Made by a program: the position numbers and the translations under genes. A stretch of 64,000 nucleotides of DNA from Tubulanus polymorphus (taxonomy: Eukaryota > Nemertea > Palaeonemertea > Tubulaniformes > Tubulanidae), in the NCBI RefSeq assembly GCF_964204645.1, contig NC_134033.1:12588155-12652154 (forward strand), in the 5' to 3' direction. Position 1 is the first letter of the stretch. The number at the start of each line of letters is the position of its first letter. Shown piece after piece: positions 24,352 to 58,641 of the stretch. Below the pieces are notes generated by a model. The model was not told the DNA's origin. It saw only the letters and a program-made list of their open reading frames with translations, and ran no database searches.

Positions 24352-25326
24352 ATGTTTAGCATGACGAGGAAAGTGCGGTTGCCGGGTGTGTTGATTACAG
24401 CGCTGGTTCTAGTACTCATCATCGTTTTAATGATGTTCGGCCGAGGCTATTTAGACGCCGATGCCCTGGCGATTGTTTCCGAAAAAGAAGCCGTCATCGA
24501 AAGGCCGCTACCAGGCCGCGGACTGTTGAAGGAATACGTCACCGATAAAATGAAATTCGTCTCGCAAAACGTGTCGTACACGTTCGAGCCGGGTTTGAGT
24601 AGAGTCGAGAGAATGAAATACATTTCTCTGATAAAAACCATTCACGGTCTGCTGGTCGACAACCGTATCGAATACATGATACATTTCGGGACTCTGTTAG
24701 GCGCGTATCGCCATCACGGGTTCGTACCGTGGGACGACGATTTCGACGTGCTCGTAAAACAGTCCGAAAAACTTCGTTTGGTAGATATATTCAAGCGGGC
24801 GCCCACGGTGAGAGCCTACTATATGCAGGACGAACAGTTCTTCAGGGTATACATACGCGACGAGCCTGTCGTGAATCGTCGGCCTTATTCGTGGCCTTTC
24901 GTCGATGTTTTCATGTACGAAGAATTCGGGGATATCATCCACGACATCTCGAAAGTACAAAATCATTACTGGGCGGATAAGAAATTGATTTTCCCCTTGG
25001 TCGAAGTGCCGTTCGAAGAACTGTGGTTACCGGCGCCGAAATATATGTCGAAAGTACTGGATCTTATGTTTACCATGTCTAACTATAACGATTATTGCGC
25101 CCGAGGCGGCGAGAATCATAAAACGGGCGAAAATCGACATAAAATCAGGTTACTGTGCCACGAAGTGAAACCGCGTCACCCGTTTGTCATGCGCACCTGT
25201 CTAAACGACACCGTCACCGAATCTCTCGTGGTCGGCGATGTAGTTTTGCACAAGTGGAAATATTTGAAAAAGTCGAACGTAGTTCCGCAGGACGATTCGA
25301 TGGTTTGCGATGATGACGATGACTAA
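24352..25326 (+). CDS. LicD/fukutin-family nucleotidyltransferase-like type II membrane protein
   Basis: An intronless frame of 324 residues. A short basic N-terminus is followed by one membrane span (LPGVLITALVLVLIIVLMMF), giving a Golgi/ER type II topology. The hallmark LicD motif follows near residues 120-145: HFGTLLGAYRHHGFVPWDDD, then FDVLV, with the DDD/D metal-binding acidic cluster intact; WPFVDVF and FPLVEVPFEELWLPAP are further family landmarks. Relatives transfer phosphocholine (LicD) or ribitol-phosphate (fukutin/FKRP, on alpha-dystroglycan); the substrate here cannot be told. The C-terminus is a run of Asp. Two close ATGs (24352, 24361) are possible; I took the first, since the frame upstream has no other ATG. 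The gene is GC-richer than its surroundings. Confidence 0.88.
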   Translation: MFSMTRKVRLPGVLITALVLVLIIVLMMFGRGYLDADALAIVSEKEAVIERPLPGRGLLKEYVTDKMKFVSQNVSYTFEPGLSRVERMKYISLIKTIHGLLVDNRIEYMIHFGTLLGAYRHHGFVPWDDDFDVLVKQSEKLRLVDIFKRAPTVRAYYMQDEQFFRVYIRDEPVVNRRPYSWPFVDVFMYEEFGDIIHDISKVQNHYWADKKLIFPLVEVPFEELWLPAPKYMSKVLDLMFTMSNYNDYCARGGENHKTGENRHKIRLLCHEVKPRHPFVMRTCLNDTVTESLVVGDVVLHKWKYLKKSNVVPQDDSMVCDDDDD

Positions 25327-27092
25327 ATATGTATATGAATATAGCCTCGTCTACACTTGCTTCTTAGACCCGAGCTATGCATCTACAATACGCAAAAAAC
25401 ATGGGTTCAATGCATAGTTAACCGTAAAACCCGCATTGTAGAAACTCTTCTTGTCAAAAGAAGGACCACAACCCGCAGCATTAAACCCCACGTTCGCATC
25501 GGATGCATCTAGTTTACACGGTAAACCCGTGTTCAATGCAGCATGTTCGAAGAGCAAAATTGGTGTAATGAGCTAGTGTAGACGTAGCTTCTATATAATT
25601 AGCTCAATGCCATGATACAAAAAGGACTTAAAATGAAAATTTAAAACGCAGCTGCTCTCTCTCTCTCTTTCTCGTCACAGCTGTGAAGGGAAGGGTCGCC
25701 GAGAACTCGTTTGGTGATTACGAGGAAGCTGTGTCGACGGTCATGCTGGTCTCCCGCGACAGCTGTAAAAAGCCGAAGATGGTCACCAAGAGTCCAGTGG
25801 TCTATTTGGTCTCTCTCCTACACTGGTCCACCATGGACCCATGGTCATGTTACTAGGAAAACAGACATGTTCCAAGTGATTCAAATTATTACTTAGAATA
25901 TTTTTATCGTTCTCTGGGCTCCTTTTAGATGTGGTATTAGCAGGTCTTGTATTAATGTATGTATATATATATATATATGGACAGAGTAAGGATCGGGTAA
26001 GTATCACAGTTATGTTTATGTTTTATGATTTTGAGAGCGTGGAACGGATCCCTGTCTTTTTGAGATTATGGCAATTTCAAGGCTAACGTATGCGGGTTTG
26101 AATTCAGCTGTACTGTGACGGCTTGTCTTGCGATGCTGAGCACCGTTTCCCGAAACCCGCCAGCGACGGTAATCAGCGCACATTTCCTACCATGTTGAAA
26201 CCGATCGCGTCGTGTTCACACCGCTCTCAAGTAAACAGATCAGATCCAAGGGGAACTATATCATGTGAAAGATTAAATATATATTTGTTATTATATACCG
26301 TGTAATTAATTAATGTATATAAATATAATGAAATATAATGAAATTTTATTTTTTTTCCGGGATTTCCTTTAATACTTAGAAACACTATTATATAATTCAC
26401 AAGCAACTTATACGGGCCGGATAGTAAACATGTCAGACTCGAAGGGGACAATATCTCATGTTTTTTCTTTGCCGTTATTATTTAAAATTTTCTGAAAGAA
26501 AAGAATTTGTTATAAACATCTTTTGATCGGTGTGTAATTAGCCAGAGTTCAATAAAAAAAGTTTATCTAACGAGTTAATTTTTCACCAGTTTGATTTTCG
26601 GGTTTTTTCTTTTACACTCAGATACTCGCAAACAATCTACGGGACAGCGAAGTGTCGGAAATGCAGGATAAGAGAATAATTTTTGAACTTGGGCCAGACA
26701 ATGAACTTTAGTCCTGCCCCCGTCGGTTTCTGAAGCGAAAATCTAATAAGATATCTAGATTTTCAGCGACCAGATTCACAGAAAATATCACTACTAATTT
26801 GGAAAATTATTATCATTTAATTTTTGAGTTTGTAAAAGATACAAGAAATGACACACGCTAGTGCTTTTTTCCCAAACGAATTTTGTGCAGGCGGCGCAGG
26901 ACAGGCGACCAGTCTAATGCAGGTGGTACAGGCGACCAGTCTACCGCTGAGCCAGTTGAATAAGTGGGATTCGAACCTACTCGACACCGGCTTCAATTTA
27001 ATTCAATGAGGAATATATTGCTCAAGGAAAGAAGACGCCGGTGTGCACAATAATTAAAATTCATTACAAAGCCCAAATATTATAGATGCAAA
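25327..27092. other. Spacer between the LicD-type gene and RBMX2
   Basis: It holds a MITE-like element (25345-25595), a short TA microsatellite near 25.97 kb and a pair of short GACAGGCGACCAGTCTA repeats near 26.9 kb. No coding sequence is recognised. Confidence 0.45.
25345..25595. mobile_element. MITE-like element with terminal inverted repeats
   Basis: The left end (CGTCTACACTTGCT) and right end (AGCTAGTGTAGACG) form inverted repeats around about 250 bp with no coding capacity. Internal half-sites (GGGTTCAATGCATAG and CCCGTGTTCAATGCAGC) are also partly symmetrical. It directly follows the LicD-type stop. The superfamily cannot be assigned, as no clean target-site duplication was seen. Confidence 0.5.
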
Positions 27093-30000
27093 ATGAATCC
27101 TATGAGGTAAGAAATTGAAATTTTAATCAATTACAAATTTCTAATCCATTGATAACGACTGCGATTTCGCGTTGTCGACGAAAATGAGCAGAAAAGACAA
27201 ATTTAAAAGAAACTTTATTACAAATCAAAGTGGCTCGTTTCTGAAGGGGGTGAACTGTAGCTTAGATTATCCCTGGTACTATGGATACTTGATGATCTAA
27301 GCTACAGTTCAACTTCAAACTCCAAACTTCAGATATGAGCCCATGTGACTGTGTTGTGTATAAATGAAATGACATTTAAGTGAACGAAAATGTCCAACAA
27401 ACACACACAGTACACACGACACGACACGGACTTGTCGCAATATGTTAATAGATGGATGGATGATATCAGATATGAGTGTCCTGGGTTCTAACCCTGGTGG
27501 CGACAGAGGTTTTTGGTCGAAGGTCTCATTCCCCATTGGGATAAAGAAACATCGAACCTGTTAATAATGCCCTGCGTGGCTGGCGCTTAGCGGCTTGAGG
27601 GTATTACAAAAAAGTGTCCCTGTATACCAACACCCGGTAGTCTGAATACCAGTCGTTGTTACGGATTCCCTACAACCCTTGTTTGTGGAACGACGGCTAG
27701 CACTACCCGGTATCACGTGAAGCTGGATCTGGAGGCTGTATTCCGCCCGCTCTTGTAGGCTATAGGGTCTATATGTATTGTTTGTTTTTTTTTTCTAGCA
27801 ATGTAAAAGGTATCGAGCGGATGAACAAGAGAGAACTAGATTTAGGGTTATCCGGTACGAGCACGTCGTGGCACGCTAAATATAAAGACAGCGCTTGGAT
27901 ATTCATCGGCGGGTTACCTTATGATTTGACAGAAGGCGACGTCATTTGTGTGTTTTCCCAGTAAGTAAATAGTCATCTAAGGGAGGATGCTGTGCTGTGC
28001 TGCATCTGAGCCAATTTTGAAACTGGGACTCAGGGTGACCCCCCCCCCCCCTGGGAAACTCAGAGAATCTTGAAAAATCTGGGAATTCTTAGAGATTTGG
28101 CAAATTTTACCAAAACCTAGAAAATCTCTGCGAATTTGGATAATACTATCAAGCGTGTGTCTCTTGATAAATATGCGATTTAATGTAAAATAAATGAATT
28201 GTAAAATTTTAACCTAGAAATTCCTTAGATTCACTTAGTAGATTTTGTTAATCCTAGTTTGCCCGAATTGAGCTTGGTTAACCGTGCTGTAGGGATTACT
28301 GAAATAAACAGGACACTCACATTTTAAATGTTCATCCGCGATTAAAGATTGTTTCTCTTCTTCCTTTTATCTAAAATCTGTCTAGGTACGGCGAAATTGT
28401 GAACATCAACTTGGTTCGCGATAAGAAAACCGGTAAAAGTCTCGGATATGGTTTTATTTGTTATGAAGACACACGTAGTCCAATACTGGCTGTCGATAAC
28501 TTTAACGGAATAAAGGTAAAGCCCGTATGAATGTAGAGTTTAGAATGTGCAGATCCATGGTTTGGTGAAAAAATGATATACCTTGTTTCTCATAATCGGC
28601 CGGGTCATTTTGTAAACCACGATAAGATTTGTAATCAGTTCATTTCTAGATCTGTTATGGTTAAATGATAAAATGCATTTCCACATCTGTTATGGTTAAC
28701 CTGATCATCATTTTAAGAAAGTTTATGTAGAGGATAGATAGGTGGCCGGCCGGGTCAACTTTTAGCCTCAGCAGAAATGAGAAACAAGGTATCAATGTTT
28801 TTCAGTCTTAAGACTATAAAGACAGAATTGGAAGAAACTTTATGGCACTTTCTTAAAATGAGGATTCTTCATATATGAACCGATTTGAGATTGTTTGAAT
28901 GATCTAGGACTTAAATCCTGAGCGGACTTAGGATCTGATTCAGGGTGGGGTGTACACTCAAAATAAGGGCATTTAATTAAAAGGACACCTCGAAAGAAAT
29001 CTCATTGGAAAACCTGGAAATACAGAACCAGCATATGAATTTAAACTTTTTAGGTAGCAATTTATTATTTTCATGACAAGTTGATATTTTTAGAGGTGCA
29101 TACTCCCTGCACTACACCCTCCCCATGGATCTGCACCGCTATTATATGGCATTCAGCTTTAGAACGCGCCATCAGAAATATGTCTAGCAAAGTTCTGAAG
29201 GGCATTTGAAGTTCCAGAAGATATCCTCCGGCAATAATGGCTTTTAATTTGTTGTACATTTTCTTTTCTCGCCCTGTTTAGTTGTTGAATCGCACGATCA
29301 GAGTCGACCACGTAGAGAATTACCGAGCGCCGAAAGAGGACGAAACGAGCACAACAGAATTGAAGAAACTGCGTCAGGACGGCTGCGCGCCTCAACTGAT
29401 CGTCGAGGAGGAGGAACCAGTCATTAAAAAACCCGTTAAAATCAAAGGTAGGTCCGATCGATTTTTTCGGGGAATGGGGTATCGGCACCACCAGATGTCG
29501 CAACGAAACGCTGGGTTATTCGTAGCGAAAAATCAATTCGCTTTCAATGATAATTGAACTTGATTTTTTTATGCTTCCGAATCTGAAAATTATCAAATGA
29601 ATCATTGGATCGATATAAGATTTCCTTTCTCACTCAGTGTATTGATTTCAATGAAAATTGATTTACCAATCAGAAAATATGACTCGAATTCGATTTAAGA
29701 TGTAGTAGAAATTGTAATAAAACCCCTCGAATTTTTGAAATTGTTGGTTCAGGAGGAACCCTGAGAACTGTACGGGTATCTGTGGTTGGTTGAGTTAAAT
29801 TTTTTCAAACGGAATATTTTTCAGTCGAAAAAGAGGAAAAGATTAAAAAGGAAAAGAAAGCCAAGAAGAAAAAGAAGAAACGTTCGTCGTCGCTGTCTTC
29901 ATCTGAAAGCATGCCGGACGAGAGTCGACACGCCAAACGGCGCCGTGGCACGCCATCGCCCCCTGGTGGCGGTGATCCAGTTCGAATAAAAACGGAAAAA

Positions 30001-30183
30001 ACAGATCGCGGATACGATCTGAATAGCGGACAATCGACGACGACGACGCGTGATTCACGGGGACGACCTGATTCCCGGACAGATCGGTCGCGCAGTTGTC
30101 ATTATTCACCGGAATATTCGACGAGTCACCGCTCTGCGAAACACGATAAATATTCTAAATCCGACAGACACAGAAAACGTTAA
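27093..30183 (+). CDS. RBMX2: RBMX2, spliceosomal RRM protein
   Basis: Five exons (27093-27106, 27799-27960, 28386-28515, 29282-29447, 29825-30183) join in phase to 276 residues. The tiny first exon encodes MNPM plus part of a Ser codon, matching the conserved MNP-type start. The RRM spans about residues 33-115, with RNP2 IFIGGL and RNP1 [29 protein letters not shown] and [20 protein letters not shown] are near-diagnostic. After the RRM come [14 protein letters not shown] and a Lys-rich then Arg/Ser-rich tail ([16 protein letters not shown]). RBMX2 (Snu17/IST3 in yeast) belongs to the RES complex of activated spliceosomes in the nucleus. A candidate polyadenylation signal (ATTAAA) is at 30234. 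Confidence 0.95.
27251..27312. repeat. Short perfect-stem palindrome in RBMX2 intron 1
   Basis: TGAACTGTAGCTTAGATTAT and ATGATCTAAGCTACAGTTCA form an inverted repeat of about 20 bp with one mismatch around a 20-bp loop. It could be a foldback-element remnant; there is no sign of a structured RNA function. Confidence 0.6.
27440..27562 (+). repeat. SINE-like fragment in RBMX2 intron 1
   Basis: A B-box-like GGGTTCTAACCCTGG is followed by CTCATTCCCCATTGGGATAA, the arrangement of tRNA-derived SINE bodies. No A-box was found, so it is partial. Confidence 0.4.
28578..28792. mobile_element. MITE with ATACCTTGTTTCTCAT ends (family C, intact copy)
   Basis: The terminal repeats TACCTTGTTTCTCAT and ATGAGAAACAAGGTA flank about 215 bp; CCGGGTCA and GGCCGGCC lie symmetrically inside. 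A second copy at about 55.96-56.18 kb carries another element inserted into it, which helps define the family. Confidence 0.6.
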
Positions 30184-30233
30184 TTACTGCCTGTTTAAAA
30201 TACACTTGTAAATACTAACTTACTAACTAACTG

Positions 30234-30239
30234 ATTAAA
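30234..30239 (+). promoter_or_regulatory. Candidate polyadenylation signal of RBMX2
   Basis: ATTAAA lies 50 bp after the RBMX2 stop codon, in AT-rich DNA. This variant hexamer is the nearest candidate. Confidence 0.35.
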
Positions 30240-30382
30240 TGTCTTAGATGTTTAATTTTGTCGTTCATCTCTTTTTGAGCTCGGGGTTTGGAGAGAAATT
30301 GAGTTGTTCCACATCAATTTATTGGTTTGAATCCCATCTTTCAGTTTGTGCTTCTTCGTGGTGCTTTTTAGTACAACCCCTG

Positions 30383-30496
30383 GGTCTGGACCCAGTTTCA
30401 CAGTTGCGAGTTAGAGTTAACTCTAACTTAAAGTTAGTTCATTTTCAATAATGAGTTAACTCTGAGTCAAATCTTAACTCAGAACTGTGGAACTCC
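30383..30496. mobile_element. Palindromic MITE, family B, copy 1
   Basis: GGACCCAGTTTCACAGTTGC and the inverted end AACTCAGAACTGTGGAACTC enclose a symmetrical AGTTAACTC-rich body. Copies 2 and 3 lie near 51.07 and 56.06 kb. Confidence 0.6.
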
Positions 30497-31969
30497 ACTT
30501 CCGAATAGAGAAATAGATCTTCGTGGTTCGAACTCGTTTAATTCCATAAAACTAAAAATTACGAACACGATTCATTAATAAATTAATTACATATTTTATT
30601 ACATTAGAAAATATACAAGCTTCAATCAAACGTATCGCACACACGTTAATATATCTAACAAATGAAAACTTGAATCACCGGTTTATAGACTAGCTGACCA
30701 GATAGATTCATCTAAATATCATCGCCATGGCAATTGCTAGAATTATCAGCACCATAATTTATTCTCAGAATGAACAGGATTAACTTGAAACATTGGAAGA
30801 ACGACGGCCCTAGTACTGTGCTCAGGATGAATACTGTTAAAATATTGAATATTGTTAAAACGATAAATACCAGAAATTCGGATTTGATTTGATTGTAATG
30901 AATTTTTTGAAAAATGGCATGCAGAAATTTGTTGTACAATGAGCTTCCATTACAAGCCCTACAAAACAGGCACAAGATCTGAGAGGAGACAATGATCGAC
31001 CTAGTCCAACGTATCCTCCCTAAACAGGCCCATTGCACATGTGGGTGCTGTTTGACAAAACCAATCAAATTGCCTGTTCTATAGTAAATTCACGGACTGA
31101 ATGAATAGAATAAGAACCGAGCCTTAAATGACATTTGATACATGCGCTCTGGGTCTATTCAGGCTAGGGTTTCATTCACAAGTCAGGCACGAATATTTGC
31201 CAAATGGCAGCAAACCAGAGTTGCTACCAAAGAGTAGGCCTGCCATGGCCACATTACTTATACTAATATATTGCACATGTGTTGAGGACGAAGTTCAAAA
31301 ACGACTTGTGTGAAAATACTTTCAGTGTAAAAAATGTATTTGTTATCAAGTTACAGGGGATCAATTAACAACACTTACCAGCAGTTTACTGCTCAATACT
31401 TCAGAACATATGGCACTGTTTCTGAATGAAGTACATGTAATTGTATATTCTAAGCATAAACACTTCTTGCTAGTTAAAAAGCTCACAATAACTGGCCCAT
31501 AGCGCGAGGAATATGCGGGTGGGTTCGCTTTTAAACTGGTTTGAACAGAACGGGGTCCCCCAGAAAAATTTTGAGAAATTTGAAGCTCTGATATGGCATC
31601 CAAGTGATGCCCTTTGGTATAACGAAGGTTTGCTCAAATTTGATATAGAGTAAAATCTGCTCAATTCGGACCAAGAAAATTCATCCGGTTTATGGGAAAT
31701 CTGGGATAAAAGTAATTTTCTTATATACTAATGAACAAATGGACTGCAAATAGTGCCGGCATTAAACGAAAATCTGCATAAAGCCAATCCGAATTAAGCA
31801 GATATGTTTACATGTATTACGTTGTAGCGTAACGTTCCTGCTTAATATTTCCATTTGGGAGTGGGAGTAAATTTTCTCGGGCAGGGGTTTGACCCTCCCC
31901 CCGCTATGGGCTGGTATAAGTAACAATCAATACTGGCGCACACGCATCCAAAAACCAAATTAGTTATCG

Positions 31970-55519
<23,550 letters not shown>

Positions 55520-55960
55520 TTTGAGGATATTTTTGCGCTGAAAATAGATATGATATGAATATGAACATGGACCTCGAAACTGCATCCAAATCTCCAATCA
55601 CCTAAATTAAAACAACATTGGTTCCTTCGTCTTCAGTAGTCAAGCAACTGTATTTCAAATCGAAGAAAAACCCACAATTTGAAAAATAAAAAATTATGCG
55701 AGTAAAGATGTTTCGAGTGAATTCTATGAGCCATTTTTAAAACATCGAGATTGTTTTGATTTTTTTGGTTAGGGCCTATCTTTAATTGATCTATAGGAGT
55801 TAGGCTAATCCTTTTTGTGAAACAGGGCTTGGTGGCTCGAACCTACCACATTTCAAATTTCATATCGACAAATTCTGTTGCAATAAACTAAGTTGCCTAA
55901 AGAGAAATTAAAACCTCAGCTCATTCTCAAAAGTTGATGAAAGTTAAGGCTAAATAATGA

Positions 55961-56184
55961 TACCTTGTTCCTCCTAATCAGCCGGGAAACTTTTGTAAAC
56001 CTTTCATAAAAATTAATGTACAGAGTAGATAGGCAGCTAGCCGGGTGAACTTCTTGGGTCCAGTTCCACAGTTCGGAGTTAAGATTTAACTCATTGAAAA
56101 TGAACTAACTTTAACTCAGAGTTAACACTAACTCACAACTGTGGAACTGGGCCCTTAAGTTCAGCAGAAATGAGAAACAAGGCA
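55961..56184. mobile_element. MITE family C copy interrupted by a family B MITE
   Basis: The outer ends TACCTTGTTCCTCCTAATCA and CAGCAGAAATGAGAAACAAG match the intact family C copy at 28.6 kb. The inner element at 56056-56154 (GGGTCCAGTTCCACAGTT to AACTGTGGAACTGGGCCC) is a full family B palindrome. So family B moved after family C had inserted here. Confidence 0.7.
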
Positions 56185-56930
56185 TTAAATCTTTTTAGCC
56201 TCACCATTGCATAAATAAACGCTTTATTTTCAATTGTTACTACATCAAATTCTAATCAACTGGCCCAGTTCTGATTTAGGCCTAAAACCAGTTAATTCTG
56301 TACCTTTGAACCCCAATTCAATAAATTAGATTAGTTCGGTGAAAAATCGATGTGCTATCTTTAAGTTTACATAAACATCAAGTTCAGCGTATATAACTAC
56401 AGTTAGGTAATTCTATATCTAACCAGACCTTGGCTGATCTAGTCCAGATTAAAGGGCCTATAGGCAAACACGTATTCAGGCCCCTCAGCAGACTTTCACA
56501 AAGAGAAAAGTACAAAGTTTGTTTGTTTTCACGCGTGGACATCGATCGAAATTCAATACCACGAATCACAAAGATTCTAAGGCCGACGTACCGAAATGCT
56601 TATATATAATCTTGACCAGTGACCTTAAACTTAAAACTGTAGAGGTTTTACAGAATCAGGGTCGAGTTTCACGAAAAAGTTTAAGCCAAAATGGTAAAGT
56701 TTGAATTGTTGTCCTCATTGAAAGCATGGAGTAACCAATAGCAATTAGGCCTAGGCCTACACCAAAAATTTGAGTTAACTTTTTTGTGAAACTGGGCCCG
56801 GAATGCTATTTAAGCGATGGTAAACTTGAATTCAAGATTTGGGCAACTGACCCCTCAATTAGTTTCACAGTGGTTTGATTGTTGAGCCAATCTAATTATA
56901 AAAATCTTGTGACACAAACAGGTTATACTG

Positions 56931-57138
56931 TAGTTACGCAATACAGGACTTGTCACAATTGATAGTGAATGAATAAAACCAGTATCAATGACCAACCCCA
57001 GTATCCCTGTCAGGACCCTGTATAATAAAAAAAAAACTATTATTATAGGCTACAGGGATACTGGGGTTGGTCATTGATACTGGTTTTATTCATTCACTAT
57101 CAATTGTGTATTTGTGACAAGTCCCTGTATTACGCAAC
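56931..57138. repeat. Large snap-back hairpin, about 80-bp arms
   Basis: The left arm 56931-57010 is the near-perfect inverse of 57052-57138; both contain GTATCAATGACCAACCCCAG-type sequence. The differences are mainly a 7-bp insertion on the right arm and single bases near the outer ends. The 40-bp centre is itself partly symmetrical (CCCTGTATAATA / TATTATAGGCTACAGGG). Confidence 0.85.
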
Positions 57139-57584
57139 AAACTGCAGTTTAAGTTTGTGGGTCAACTCACTCTGATTGAAGCCCCCCGAGTGCAAAGGAA
57201 ATACTAGTAGGCCTAGGCTGAATTGAAAAGTTGAAGAAAATGCAACATCAACAACTTTGAAAGCTATTGACAAATAGCAGAGGATTTCAACTGGTGTAAG
57301 CGTGAGACTGATGAGTGAGAGAGGAGAGGTTCGAGCGAGACCGACGAGTCGAGATGCCGGTCTGTTTTTTGCACGCCTAAATTTAACAAATTGACATGGT
57401 TACCTATGGTTTTAAAGATATTTCCGAAAATCACATTTTCAGCCCACTTATTCCATCCTCTTTATTTCCATACACGCAATATTGATATATCAAATATTGA
57501 CGACAGTAAAAAACAGAACCAGGAAATGAAGTAAATTTGACAGTTAGGATATTTCACGTACTCGAAAGGACGGCACGCTTCATT

Positions 57585-57730
57585 GTGCCCTTTATTGGGT
57601 TCGAATCCGGGTACATGAGTGAAATGTTTTACCAGACCGGTTGTCGGTTTCTACGTAGCGGATGCAGGTGGCGCGGATTTGGACAGGCAACCGGTCTAGT
57701 ACACGCTGGGTTGATCTCTTTTTTCAATCT
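57585..57730. repeat. SINE-like repeat with B-box
   Basis: GGGTTCGAATCCGGGTACAT is a good B-box. It is followed by GCAGGTGGCGCGGATTTGGA and CAGGCAACCGGTCTAGTACA, similar to the short repeats near 26.9 kb. It spans much of the frame at 57537-57755, which is not a gene. Confidence 0.45.
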
Positions 57731-58641
57731 ATTTTTAATCCTTTTCTTCATTTAGTTAGTGTTGTCTGCGCGAAAGAATTAAATTTGGAAATCTCATATT
57801 GAAGCATTTGATATTTGGACTAATGGACCGGACAATTTATGAATAATGGAAAGGCAAAGCTCGGACACAAACCACGGACCTACACAAAGAGGCATAGGAT
57901 TAACTGAAAAACCGGTCTCGGATTAGGGGTTACGCTCAGGTACCGACCACGGTGCCCGGTACCTTGGAACGCCTTGGGAACACTTTGAAAGCCAACGTCA
58001 TATATCGAGGAGATAGTTATCAAAATTACTAGAATCATCGGCTAGAATGCATTAAAAAACCAAAGTTTAGTTCAACCGCCAGTCCTTTCTGAAGACGTCT
58101 ATCAGGTATCTACCACAAAGAAAAAATGATTGAGCTAGGCCACCCGGCCTGAAATGCTCTCAGCAGTCAAAAGTTGATTTAGATAGTACCACCCCGGTCG
58201 GGCCGCATACGCGAAACGCCTCAATTTTATCAATCATCTTTATTTTTCCCCTTGAATATGAATTGTTATGGGGCACTCGGTGTAATTCATCCAATATTCG
58301 ATTTGAAATCAGCAAGGGCTGACAAGGCTCCGCTAACTGGGAGAGGCACTGATTATTCATAATATCGACGAGAATCTCCTTTTTCCCATGGAATTTTGAC
58401 TATACTATGTATTGTTTTGAAATCGGACCCATTCGGTCAAAAGGACGGCCTACATCGACTGGCCAGCAGTACCAGGGGGAATCCTAACTAATAGTACCTA
58501 TTGGGGTCAAAAAGTTGATTATGTCCGGCCCCTGTGAGATCAAGGAAACATTTTCGGACTTAACATTATTTTCTCGTTATCATTGTGGGATTTTCTACAT
58601 AGCCTACATATCTTTCCAGGACATTTTACGATATGGTTATT

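Larger units (their letters stand above)
30184..31969. other. Spacer between RBMX2 and the ABCC gene (convergent 3' ends)
   Basis: It contains a palindromic MITE (30383-30496) and otherwise AT-rich unique sequence. The 3' UTRs of RBMX2 (plus) and the ABCC gene (minus) must both lie here. No other coding sequence is recognised. Confidence 0.5.
55538..58641. other. 5' flank of the ABCC gene and spacer to the GPCR
   Basis: The ABCC first coding exon begins at an acceptor (TTTTCAG next to 55537), so an untranslated exon and promoter must lie in this stretch; I could not place them. It holds nested MITEs (55961-56184), a large hairpin (56931-57138) and a SINE-like piece (57585-57730). No coding gene is recognised. 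Confidence 0.5.

Noticed and set aside
26880-27000. Possible tRNA or SINE with A- and B-box-like words
   Set aside because: The boxes are in the wrong order relative to each other on either strand (B before A), and no cloverleaf can be drawn.
57537-57755. Plus frame of 72 residues
   Set aside because: It overlaps a B-box-bearing SINE-like repeat and ends in a hydrophobic low-complexity run.
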